Origin: Paracyclopina nana
Taxonomy: Eukaryota; Arthropoda; Copepoda; Cyclopoida; Cyclopettidae
NCBI GenBank assembly: GCA_019096065.1
Contig: JAGUCH010000006.1
Location: 5,786,001 to 5,850,000 of the forward strand
Length of the DNA stretch: 64,000 nt
Direction of reading: 5' to 3'
In this document: in pieces, positions 1 to 17,500 of the stretch
How positions within the stretch are numbered: position 1 is the first letter of the stretch
How the letters are laid out: every line of letters starts with the position of its first letter
The notes under the pieces: generated by a model
What the model was told of the DNA's origin: nothing
The model's input: the letters and a program-made list of their open reading frames with translations, nothing else
Database searches by the model: none
Translations under genes and position numbers: made by a program

Positions 1-41
1 TTATTTGCTTCATTAATGAGTCAACAATGAGTTATGTTTAG

Positions 42-979
42 ATTGCGGATGTTTACAAGAAAGTACTTGATGACCATATTAACATCCAGACTATTGTTGA
101 GAGGCTGAAGTCAAAAAATCTTTTTTGCCCAACTGACTTGCCAAGCCAGCCAAGAGGAAATGCTCGTGACAATGAGCAAGGAGGAGCAGACAGTCAACAA
201 ACAGATGCTGAGGACAAGGAGATTCAAGCTATAATTGATTTTGCAAAAGAGTCTGGCGCCTCTCCAAGAGCCTCTATCCATAGAGCAATGCTTCAGTTCG
301 AAAAGCAGCGTCGATCTCCACTAAAGAGACTCACTCATGATGAAGAGTCATTGCCTGAGGCACATAAGGTAAGACTATTTATTTGTGGTTGATAAACAAG
401 CTAAATATAAGTGTTCTAATAGGAGTCTGCTAAAAGAAAACAAAAGTCCGCCCATACTGACGAGGACGAAGCCTTGCTGGAATGTGCATTTGAATCGGAT
501 AGTGAGGAAGAGGAAGAAGACGAAACTGATGAGGAAGACGAAAATGAGGATGACAGGGAAAAAGAAGATGATGATAAGGATGGCCCTGCTGGAGGTGCAG
601 CTGCATCAGGAAGTGCTCAAGGCACAACTGAAAAAGATGATGACAAGGAGAAGGAGGACAAAACAGGTGAAACTGAAGAAGACACCACAAACATTGGAGA
701 TAATGATGGACAAAAAGATGAAATCACTAAGTGTACCAGCCTTCTTGACAGCAACAGCTTGATCATCCCATCTATGAGGAGTCTAGGAGCTCTTTCTGAC
801 TTCGACTTCTTCCCCAGCCTCTTCCAAAACGATCAAGATGCCATGATTGATCCCCCAGTGAGTCCCTAATTTTTATCCAATGACCATTTCAATCAATCCT
901 TTCCTCTTTCATTCAATTATTTTAACCTATTCTTACTCTCTTTTCTTTTATTTTACAGCTGCATGGTGTCTCTTTCTAA
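42..979 (+). CDS. C-terminal end of an unidentified acidic protein (5' partial)
   Basis: Three exons join in frame: 42–368, 423–857 and 959–979 (stop TAA). The first begins after a possible acceptor at the window edge, so the N-terminal part lies outside. The donors GTAAGA and GTGAGT and the acceptors are standard and all junctions are phase 0. The protein opens with a short helical stretch (VYKKVLDDHINIQTIVERLK), then a hydrophilic segment, a basic patch (SAKRKQK), a long Glu/Asp-rich tract, and a hydrophobic tail ending DPPLHGVSF. Such acidic tracts occur in many nuclear and ubiquitin-ligase proteins. I do not recognise the family and see no catalytic domain here. The splicing model is sound; the identity is open. 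Confidence 0.6.
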
Positions 980-1138
980 TTTCGGCCGAATTTTTTAACT
1001 ATTTCGAAATGGAATGAAAAGTCTGCTGGACAAGTAAGCAAACTTCACCTAAAGAAACATTCCTGTGATTGCAATGAATTGAAGAAATGAAAATCATGCA
1101 TATTAATTTACAAAGAAAATTATGTATAAATACATGCT

Positions 1139-1144
1139 AATAAA
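1139..1144 (+). terminator. Polyadenylation signal AATAAA
   Basis: AATAAA lies 160 bases after the stop codon of the acidic protein and plausibly ends that gene. Confidence 0.5.
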
Positions 1145-3120
1145 CTGATCGTTTACATTGCCTCTATGAGATTTCTAAAACGCAAAAAAATAGTGTTCAT
1201 ATATTAGACAGTTCATGGAAAACAGTTACAAAGACCCATAGGAGCTACAATCATCAATTCATATTTTTGCATTGAAGAATACTTCTTGTAGAAGGAAGAA
1301 AATTAGCTTATAAATGCAGTATAGCATGCATTTATGAAAAAATGTGCTGCTTCATAAATTAGAAACGTATAAGCTCATACAAATTGCTTTATTGAATGTT
1401 TGGCACAATTGCAGCAAAAAAATTAAAAGTTTGCATTAACTTATATAGGCGTCATATATAATTTAATAGAATGCCTTCTTTATTAGGAATTGTCAATGAG
1501 AGGGAGAAAGAAAAAAAAAAAAGTACTCATAATTTCAGTTACTAGATACCTGCACAGTCGTCACGTTTCGGGAACATACTATGAGCTGTCCATAAAACAG
1601 AGCTCAGCTCATTTTCAACTCTTAGAGAAGCTATCAAGGAGAGATAAATTTCTAGTGGGGTTGTGCTATACCTTTTTTTCGGCTGGCTGCTTTAGAAATC
1701 ATTTCAAGGAATAAATCTAGTTACAGGTTGCGTGAAAGTTTTCATATTTTTCCGCAAAGCAGCTATGAAACTGCTGAGAACAACAAAACAAGCTGAAAAC
1801 GCTACCAGATTCACCTCGACGAAATCCTCTGGTTTTTGGCTTTAACTGTACATTTTTGTCCTAAAAGTACCTTCCCTTCACCTATGTGTTTCTCTGTTTG
1901 CTTGAGCACTAAAATTAAACTATTTGCTATGAAAAATATTAGAAATGTGATGCAGCTCTGAAAATTAAGAAAAGGATTAGTGCTATTCCTCAAATTGAAA
2001 TCTTTATATATAGACTTAATACATAGAACCTAATAACAGGCTTGCAATTGTTTCTATTATGGCTGAGTGTAACGCACACTCAAGTTTTCAAGAGTAGGTT
2101 AAAGAGCTTTCGTTTTGCAAACAATACCCGCTATGAGAATTTTTGTTTCAGCTTTGGCTCATGTTTACTCAAGTGAGGGGAGGAACTTGCGATGACAGAC
2201 ATAGGCGGAAAATGGCTCAATTTGTCAAAAAGAACTGCATACATCTGCGCACATATTCCGTCTAACTGTTACACTTATAGTCAAAAAATCAGTGAAAACT
2301 TTGAACATATCCTTGAATTTATTTCTGCTACAAAACGAGGACTTTCAATTAACATTTTTCAAATGAATTATAGACAACAGTATCATAACAAAGACATTGG
2401 GAGTTGGGCTCAAAATCGAGCTTCATTTCGATGAGTCGTGCCACTTTTTCTTGGGCGAGTAATTAGTACAGATGGTTACTTTTATGTTATTAAAGCATAG
2501 CATCAGGACTTGAACATTTTGATATAAAGTTCCGTATTTGTTTATACAATTACTTAGAATGCATTAACCTGGTTACTCAGGTTTTTTTTTCTCGGGCAAT
2601 GTCAGCTGAAACTCCCAGCTGTTGCCCTTTAAGGCCGCTGGGATCGCCCTACATCAATGTCATTGTTATGATACTGATGCGAATTAAATTAAAGATGAGC
2701 TGTGAAGGATTTTATTGGTAAATATATTCATTAGAAAGTAATTTATTACAGCTAAAATTGCAAGCTTTCTTATTCAATTTTTCACTTAAAACCTTCATGA
2801 AACTTTTAAATTCCACGTAATTTGATAATTTTGTCATTTCCTTGGTTTCTCTAGCCATCAAAAATTTGGCTTAAAATGCTCCTTCTTGTAATTTTTTGTA
2901 AACATTGATGAAAAACGCCACAATTCCAGGCCAATAAAGACGCAATTTTATAGAACCGGCCTAAAATAAAAGCTAACAAACTTGCCTTTATTCCTCAAAA
3001 AATATGATCAAGATGTAAGCGCTGCTACATAAATAAACAATTTCAACAATACTGTTTATATACTGTTTCTTTGCATAGTAGACAAATGTAGTAGACAAAT
3101 CGCTAATGAGAATATTGCAA
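1145..3120. other. Gene-free AT-rich stretch
   Basis: Only short open frames without recognisable similarity, splice context or codon bias. I see no gene here. Confidence 0.5.
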
Positions 3121-4475
3121 TAATAGGGTGTTCATCTATGCCTTGTTTCCTTAAAATCTCACGACAGCCTTAAACGAAATGCTTAAGTTTTCGTACTTCT
3201 GATTAATCAAAACACTTCTAGCTCATATGACTAAAAGAGGTCGGAAAAGTGGTCTGACTGAAGCTAGGAAAAGTGAGCAAAAATGATCAGTTCTGAAATA
3301 GGAAGCTTAAGTAAAATGCAATTTAACGGGAGGAAAAAATTTCCTTGGTAGGTGAACACTGCATAAAAGTCTTTATTCTTGTAAAAAAAAGGCCTAATTT
3401 CAGCCTTCAGGAATTTCGGGCAAAAAATGGCTGCTTTCATAGCGGCTTTGATTCAGTATCCCCCAATGAGAAATGCAATTTAGGACGCTCGCAGCATTTC
3501 ATGCCCCGTTCATCTACTCTTCTATTTTGCAACTTTTTTATCTTACCTTCCGAAAATACAATTGGCTCTACAAATTTTCGCTTTCGTGACCAATAACAAG
3601 AACTGGACTGACAATACAGCTGCATCTAGGGTTGACTCAACCAATCAAACAATCCGTATCAATTGTTCAAGTTACTTGCAATCTTTTAGTCCACCCTAAT
3701 TGGTAGTCTTTACTGGCTTGAATCCTTAAGTTAAGACAGACTAAACCATTGTAACTTTAGGGTAGAATTACAAAACTGATGGCGAAGCAACATTGATTAC
3801 ACCAACCCTAGCGTGCCTCGCTTAACTTGTTCTCACGCGCTTGCGCGATCCTTAAATTATTTCGCTAACAACTGGTTTTAATCGCTGAAGACGACCGTTC
3901 TCATGCTGCCACAAAAAGCAAATTGCTAAGCAGGTTCATCTATTGATTCATTGAATCACATTAAACGAAATTCAGCAAAGCAAACCAGTTATACAGCTCA
4001 ACATTTAATAGAAGCAAATTTGCTTTAAACATTGAACGTTTGCTTAGCTCTTTAGAGCTTTGCTTTGCTTTTAGCGGCACTTTGAGAACAGCCTGAAAGA
4101 CGTTAAGTCTGATTTTATAGGTGTGCTAGATGAACGGGGCATCATCTGGTAAGCTCACTTTAACAATGAATGCTGTGCGTTTGCTTAATCTTTTTTTAGC
4201 TTTGCTTTTAGCCGAAATATGACAGCCTTTTATGCTGTGTTCACCTACCAAGGAATTTTTTTCCTTCCGTTAAATTGCGGTTTACTTAAGCCTCTTATTT
4301 CAGAACTGATTATTTTTACTCACTTTTCATAGCTTCGATTAGACCACTTTTCCGGCCTCTTTTGGTCATATGAGCTAGCAGTGTTTTGATTAATCAGAAG
4401 TACGAAAACTAAAGTATTTCGTTTAAGGCTGTCGTAAGATTTTAAGGAAACGAGGCATCGATGAACACCCTATTA
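3121..4475. mobile_element. Foldback element with ~250-bp inverted arms
   Basis: The segment 3121–3372 is matched in inverted orientation by about 4225–4475 at roughly 90% identity by eye. The outer ends read TAATAGGGTGTTCATC and its reverse complement. The ~850-bp interior has no transposase-like frame, so this looks non-autonomous. A second, smaller inverted pair (3501–3516 and 4127–4142) lies inside it, suggesting nesting. The element ends about 330 bp upstream of the org-1 start codon. Confidence 0.75.
3501..4142. mobile_element. Nested element with ends ATGCCCCGTTCATCTA
   Basis: A perfect 16-base inverted pair, ATGCCCCGTTCATCTA at 3501–3516 and its complement at 4127–4142, brackets 640 bp inside the larger foldback element. 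The same end sequence recurs at 4503–4518 and at 56752–56766, the last facing a weaker partner at 56558–56572. This fits one family of short inverted-terminal-repeat elements. Confidence 0.55.
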
Positions 4476-4808
4476 AAGCCGTTACGACTGTTTTTGTCGC
4501 TGTAGATGAACGGGGCATTATCTGGCTAGCTCATTTTAGCATTGGGACTCACAAAAGCAGTTTAGAATGCGGGAAAGCCGAGTTTTGCGCCCAATGAGAC
4601 GTTTGTCGCCGGAATTCAGAGGCGGCGCTAAGCTTAGCTATTAGAGGCTCAAAGTTGCGAGCGAGCTGAATTTCAGCTTTTTAGCTGCTGCAGTAGTTTC
4701 AGTTTAGCCACCAAATGCGATGATTATCACGTGTCGCCAACTTTTCTGATGACGCCTTCTTCCGCAATTTTTCTCGCATTTGTCTGCTGAAAGAACCTAG
4801 TGAAAGAC

Positions 4809-10910
<6,102 letters not shown>

Positions 10911-10931
10911 CCCTTTTTTCAATACGTGTGA

Positions 10932-10937
10932 AATAAA
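10932..10937 (+). terminator. Polyadenylation signal AATAAA of org-1
   Basis: AATAAA lies 22 bases after the org-1 stop codon. Confidence 0.6.
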
Positions 10938-10939
10938 AC

Positions 10940-13261
10940 CTTTTAAAAAGCTCAAATCTGTCAACGTTGGCTTAATCAGGTGGAAAAAAGCGGCCATTTG
11001 TCATCTGGCCTTTGCCTGCGTATCAGATAAGAATCCGCGGCGAAAATCCGGGTTTTTTCCGGGGATTCGCTTTTCGAGCGGAGCGGAGCCAGCCGCCGAA
11101 GGTTACCTCAACATTAGTGCGATATATTAATTTTATGCCGATTTTCTAAGACGACTTGCGGCATTTTTATGTTTTTGAAGCTAAAACTCTTTCAATTGCA
11201 GCGTCATTAAGAACGTTGATAAATTCAGAGAGTGCGGGATTCTCCGCTCAAATCATCCGAGTCGGTGAAGCTCCGCGCTCCGCCTCGGACACCTAACTAG
11301 TTAAAAAAATTGGCACAAAATATGCGTGAAATGTGGAGACCACCCCAGATTGATGTACTGAAGTTTCCGTTCTCCATTTTGTCCGTCGTCGCGGCAACTC
11401 GTTCATTTCGGTGCAAATGTCAATGATCTCTTTTCGCACTTACCACCATTCTTTTTGCATTTCCATCTTCCACAGACTGAACTGAAAAATAACGAAAAAT
11501 TAAAATTCACCTATAGCAAAAATTCCGTTTTCGCGAAATTCTGTGGATAAATATCTAAAAAATTTTGCAGATTTTTGCTGCTGAAAAACTTGAATTTAAC
11601 AAAATTTGCGGTTCAGACTCTGTAATATTGGAGAACTGCTCAAGGAAGAAATGTTATTATTATTGCCATCTAGATGATCTGGGAGACGACTAAAATGGGG
11701 AAAAGCAATGGGGGGAAAAGTCAACATGGAGATGTTTATGTTTCACTCTGCACTCGATACGTTTCGATCTACGTTTCCTTGTAAATGGTGCAAAGACAAA
11801 CGATCGCTTTCCAGAGCTAAAAACTAATTAGCCTGTGTGAAATCCTATTATTTAAAAAAATAGTAATAAAATATGCGCGCCCATTGTTAAAATAGTCCAC
11901 TGTGTCTTCATTATTCATGCAGGTTGTCCCATCATTTTCGGAGCAAATTGAGCCTACATTTCTGAGGCGCTTGCAATGCGCTCAGCTTGACCTGGCGCCC
12001 GATCCCTCAACCTCTTTGCTACTCGCGTAACTGTGGGACAATCTGCATATGCTTGGCTGATTTTGCCAGACAGTTGGGCGGACTTTTTTCCCAAATATCC
12101 TCAGCTGACCATTTTAAACATTTTTAATGTGCTCGCCCCCCGCTTTCACTTGAGCAAACATTAGAGGAAGCAAAAAGTGTCAGGAAAGTGAGATGAATCA
12201 CGCTCCGCTCCGCATGGGGCAAAGATGACCAAAAACAACAACAACGCTGACATCTTTGGCATTCTTTCATCCTGGATGATATCTTGACTCGTGTTAAAGC
12301 TATTGGATCTGGGAATTCCAGCCTAATTCGTGGCAGTTGACTCGCTGCTTGGCAGGCGCAAATTCGACCTAGACAAATACACAAAAATCGCATAAACAAT
12401 TTCGGAAAAGATGATCTTGCTCCATACTAAGTAGCAAATAATGTGTGTTATGCATCGGGGGTGTTTCAAGTTTCCCGGGTGAAATTGACGAATTCACGAC
12501 ATTTTTTCAATGTCTCGCGTTATATTATCAGTGGGCTAGCTGTACTGTGATGAGGCTGACATCGTGTTTTTTAGCTTAGACATGTCAAAATTTGACTCGA
12601 ACATATGGCGTCGAGCTTTTCGGCCATAATCCAAGAAAAAAATTCAAGAATCATCATTTGTTTTCATTTATAAACTGGTTAGGTGTCCAAATCGGGAAGC
12701 GGCTCCTTCCAGAGGCCTCGGATTATTCGAGATAAAATGAGGTTTTTTTAAAATTAGTTTTTTAAAAATTAGTGTAAAAAAAGGAATATAACAATTTTTT
12801 ATTGTTGAATTGTGAAGACTTTTTTGCATGTATTTTTTGGGGAATTAATTTGCATGCTAGGAATTTCCAAGAGGAAATAGATATGCTTACCTTGCTTCTC
12901 GCGCATCTTTGGAATTCCTATCTAACAAGGAACAGCGCGCGGTGTCAATGTCAATTTTGCCGCCATTAACCTCTCGCGCTAAGAATTCACTTTTTTCCCC
13001 TTTCTTCTTTGTCCTCCTCTTGAGTAGCTGAAAAGCTGCACACCTTTTGATCTCAAATCTCGAGTTTTTATCATTTTTCTCAGCGTCCGCCTTACTCTTC
13101 TAAAAAAGTCTCTCAGTGTCTGCCTTGCTTTTCAATTTACTGCTTTGACTAACTAACGCGCCCAGTTTTAACCACTCTGAGCTCAGCTGAAAATTTCAGC
13201 ACTAAACTCGCTTTCTCATCAACTAAATTGAGCCTTACCAGTCAGGAGAAGGACTTTCAAG
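10940..13261. other. Intergenic region without a recognised gene
   Basis: AT-rich DNA with short open frames only. Segments near 11264–11300 and 12690–12740 carry CCGAG…CCTCGGAC-type motifs related to the repeat unit at 7.1–7.6 kb. No gene is supported. Confidence 0.45.
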
Positions 13262-14073
13262 ATGGAGGGCTGCCAATATTTCAAGTTAATCTTTGCCCTT
13301 GTCTTTTTTATTCAAAATGCGTCAGCCATGTATTTCATGCCCATGCCCATGCCCATGGGCTATTCTGGAGATCCATCCAGGTAAGCTTGAGCAAAAATCC
13401 TCTATAAAAAGGTAATTAATTATTTTTTTTAAGTTTTTCCGGGGGGCAAAAGCAGCAATGCGTGCAGCAAATCGTGGACGCGGAAACGTTGCTCGATGTC
13501 ATCTCCAAGATCATCAGTGACATTCCCAACATTTGCTTGTCCAAGTTCAAGCTTTGCGGAGGTTATGCCAATCCTGGAGCCCCTGGAGCAGCCCCAGGAG
13601 CTCCACCATCCATGAACTGGATGCGGAGCGCTGCTCCCGGATCCGGAGGAGAAGCTCCTCATGATGACCACGATGATGTCATGGTTGAGATCGTTGATGA
13701 GGTCGTTGTGGATGAGTATGGCAACACCACGACCAAATCTTACAAGAAGAAGGACAGAAGTCGCCGATCAGCCGATGAGGCCGAAGATGAGGCTGCCCGG
13801 GCCAGATCCGGATTTTATGGCTATGATGACCACAGGTACCTGCAACCTCATCCGCAGCCGCCCTATGGAGGATATCCCAACTATGGAGGATCCTACCAAA
13901 ACTACGGCTACAATCCGTATAGCTATGGAGGCCATCCTTATGGAGTCAACATCTACGATTACGTGCAGCTGAGCGAGCCCAATTACCGGGTCAGAAATCC
14001 GCTGCTTTTGCAAGCCATCCTCGGCCAAAAGTACTTTGGCACCACTGGGAAGAGCAAAGTTTTTGTCAACTAA
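13262..14073 (+). CDS. Secreted Tyr/Gly-rich protein with a putative furin site
   Basis: Two exons, 13262–13380 and 13434–14073, join in phase 2 and encode about 252 residues. The N-terminus is a clear signal peptide (KLIFALVFFIQNASA), so the product is predicted to be secreted. Then come a Met/Pro stretch, a short helical domain with Cys residues (CVQQIVDAETLLDVISKII, then NICLSKFKLC), a Gly/Ala/Pro linker, an acidic Val-rich segment, a basic motif RSRR before SADEAEDEA that fits furin-like cleavage, and a C-terminal Tyr/Gly/Pro region (GGYPNYGGSYQNYGY). Composition resembles structural cuticle, silk or egg-shell proteins, but I cannot name the family. Splicing and secretion are well supported; function is unknown. 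Confidence 0.7.
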
Positions 14074-14270
14074 TGCCGTTTTTATGCTGTGTGGCCCCGC
14101 ATGTACGCGAGGTTTTGTGATAAATACACTTAAAGTTGCGCTAAGTAAGATTTTATTTCTTATCATGCTCATATAAATTAATTTCGAACACAAATGTGCA
14201 GTTTTTTGAGCGATTGAAAATTGATTAGAGTTATAAACCTTAAGAAAGTTAAAAATGGCTGAGAAATTCT

Positions 14271-14276
14271 TTTATT
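14271..14276 (-). terminator. Candidate polyadenylation signal for ceramide glucosyltransferase
   Basis: AATAAA on the minus strand, about 270 bases beyond the stop codon at 14544. Confidence 0.35.
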
Positions 14277-14320
14277 TTCAATCAGTTGAGATTCGAATGG
14301 GTACTTAAAATTGGGAATGT

Positions 14321-14443
14321 TGCACAACGACTACGTTCGAATGAAAATATTTTGTGCAGCACTGATGAACATCACAGCTCGTAATCAAATAATCAGCAAC
14401 AACGAAACTTTGGTCTTGATTCACAAAATGCCACAAATGAAAT
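14321..14443 (+). repeat. Direct repeat, copy 1
   Basis: About 125 bp matching 14808–14935 closely, sharing GAAAATATTTTGTGCAGCAC and ATCACAGCTCGTAATCAAAT. This copy lies downstream of the glucosyltransferase stop codon; the other is in its last intron. Confidence 0.7.
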
Positions 14444-14543
14444 TTTTTGGGGAGGGCTGCACAAATCAACTAGTCGATTAAAGAAGTTGGTGGGGGCAAT
14501 TTTCACAGCAAATACGTAAAATATTCAATTGTTGAAGCAGCAG

Positions 14544-17500
14544 CTAACTGCCACAAATTTTTCTGTCCAGAGGCTCGACAAGGCCGCCCCATTTCAGCCG
14601 GAAATACTTGGTCCTCCATCGAATATCTGGCTCCAATTGGGCCCGGAAAAAAAGTATCGGAGCACTGACTTCACGATACACCCACATCACCTGCAAGGCA
14701 AGAAAGAAAGCTTAGTATGCATACAAATGAGGGACCCCAATTCAGATCTGCGTCTATAGGACAAAAGGGCTAATATGATTTACCAAGATGATAGCATGTC
14801 CTATACTGCTGCACAACGACTGCTTTCAAATGAAAATATTTTGTGCAGCACTGGCGAACATCACAGCTCGTAATCAAATAATCAGCAACAATGAAACTGT
14901 GGTCTCGATTTACAAAACGCCACAAACGAAATTACGAGAATTCTCACTAAAAAAGGGGAACGCATGACTCACTAGAAATTCAAATTTGTTGAACGGCAAG
15001 GCTCCATTTTGAACGACGTGGATGAGTATCCAGTCCATGAGGAACCAGACCAGAACGTGGATGAGAAAAAAGGAGATTGGGTCCCACTGGAAGAGGTAGT
15101 AAAAGGCCCAGGCAGAGCAAAGGCCTAACAACATGCACTCGGTTAGCGGTTCCAAAAAGATGGTCAAGGGAACCATGGCCGCTCGGAGTTTGGCCCACCT
15201 GCAACAAACGAAGAATTATAGCTATAAGCTTTCTAAACTCGGAGCAATTGTTCAAGTTTAATCGTTTTCAATATCCAGTCTGTATTATGGAGAATGTGCT
15301 AGCTATGTTGAGCTGCTATGGATTCGTGGTCTTTCTCGGTCTGGCAATTTCACTAGTGACTCTGACCATGCTGGTGATCTATGCTGGTGTCTGGTCGCAT
15401 CAAAGCCTTTACGATGTTAAATATTGATTCCTTTGCCACTAGATCAAGCGATTCAGCTAAGGCGCTCGAGATGGCGCCACCTTATCGAAGACGCGAACAA
15501 AAATACCAGAAGTGGCTTTTTCACTATACATACACTATCAGGCATTAGCAACGCTCAAATGGCGAAAATGGTTAGTCATCCTCAGCAATTTGCACAAAAA
15601 CAAATAACTGCTCCATCTTCCGGATTTGTGGAGTAAAAAAAACCCACCCAAAAATTTGCCAACAATGATGGCCTACTTTCTTGTGAAAGCTCTCCATGTA
15701 ATCAAGGTATGATACATGGTTGGAAGGGAAAGCCAGTGAGTGCGTATTTACCTCGTAATTCGACTTTGAAACAGGTGAACGCTGTTATCGCCGGCATTTT
15801 GTAGCGCCGGCTGTGAGCAAATAACGGTGTACAAGCCCCTATTTTGGACAGCCTGGGCAATAAAGTAATCTTCGGCCAAGTACTTTCCAAACGACTTGAT
15901 GCCTCCCTCTGCGTCCAAGATCTCCTTTCTCATAAGAGCGGACATTCCCGTGGCACAGTTGATGCCAAGAAAGTTGGCGGATAAATACATGCGAGCATGA
16001 CTCGTGCCAAAGTAAACCTGCAACAGAAAGCAAAGCATTACTGAATCTGCCGTCATACACTTTTAAATTATTGTCCCTGCGTGACATACCGACATAAAAA
16101 ACATGCATAATTAATCAAAAGCACCAGCTTTCACTTCAAAAGAAAGCTCCCTTACATTTTGATTTCGTGAAAAAATGTGAAAATGTCTTGCAGTTTTTAA
16201 GCCCTTTCAATAAATAGTGCATAAGAAAAAACAAGTGATTCGTCAACGTGGCAAAAACACGTGTGTCACGATGAAAATAGGCAAATATTTATGCTAATGG
16301 TGAAATATTCAATATGCACGTGACTGCTTGAGAGGAGAAGAAAACACAATAGCTATTGACACATTTGCGTACAAAAATCTTGAGACTTCTGCTTTCAATA
16401 GAGACGGAGAACACAACTATGCACTTGGAGCTTTCTAAAATAATGCGAATGGATCATTGGCATTGTCGACTACTCTGCTACAAAAATTGCACTAGATAGC
16501 AGCAACATAACATAGTCAACTATAATTGAGGCTAATAACTATTTTTAAAAGCTTTGTCCTATTCCCAAGGCCGAACGTTTGATGATGACGTGGGCCATTG
16601 AGGTGAGCACCGTAGTTTATGCACTATATACCCATTGACGTCGTAGCCCTCGAAGCATTTTCATGAATTACTTAGGGTGGGGAGCCTCGTTGCGTGCACA
16701 TACTTTCACTTCTACTCACTTTGATGATATTGCATTATGCATACAGCCTTTGATCCAGTTTTTCGGTAATCAAGCCATTTTCACTCGATCAGATTACAAC
16801 TTTCGTTAAAATAACCGTTTCAACTCAATAGCAGCAGCTAATGTTTTTGAGATATCATAGGGGTAGAAGTGCTTTCTTTTCGGCAGGTGCACCAGGTTAG
16901 ATATCATTAATTAAGCATGCTGAAGAAACGAGCCAATCAAGTGGACTGCTGTAAGCGTGCATAGTTAGGAATCAATATAGATCTGAGTCGTCAAGGAGAC
17001 CGGAAAATTGCTAGAACAACAATTTTGAAAGGAGGCAAAAACAAAACTTGAACTATCCATACATATTCTAGCTTTTGATAGTAGTGCAATCAAGGAACTT
17101 CTTGCTGGCAGAAAACTTTCAATACCCGCCAAACTTGCACATACAATCTACCTTTTTTTTGCAGTAAGATAAAAATGCAAATGACACATGAGCTAAATTC
17201 CCATAAAAAAGACGGAGAAGGAAAAGAAAATTAAAAAAATAGATAAAGAAAGGGGAAATGAAATTACAAGGAAAAAATGAATTGTGCACAGTGAAAGCAG
17301 TTTGTAATAAGGCTGTAAAACATCCAAGCTCCTGCTAATCAAATTTCAATACGTCAACAGCTCCCGCTACTAAAAATGAAAATGAATTTTTTCATACCTT
17401 CTCCAAGGTTGCCGGGAGTCCGGATCGATCACATGAGAAGGGCATTTGGTGCACGAGGCCTACGGAGTCGGTCATGTGTGATACCATATCGGAGAGAGTA

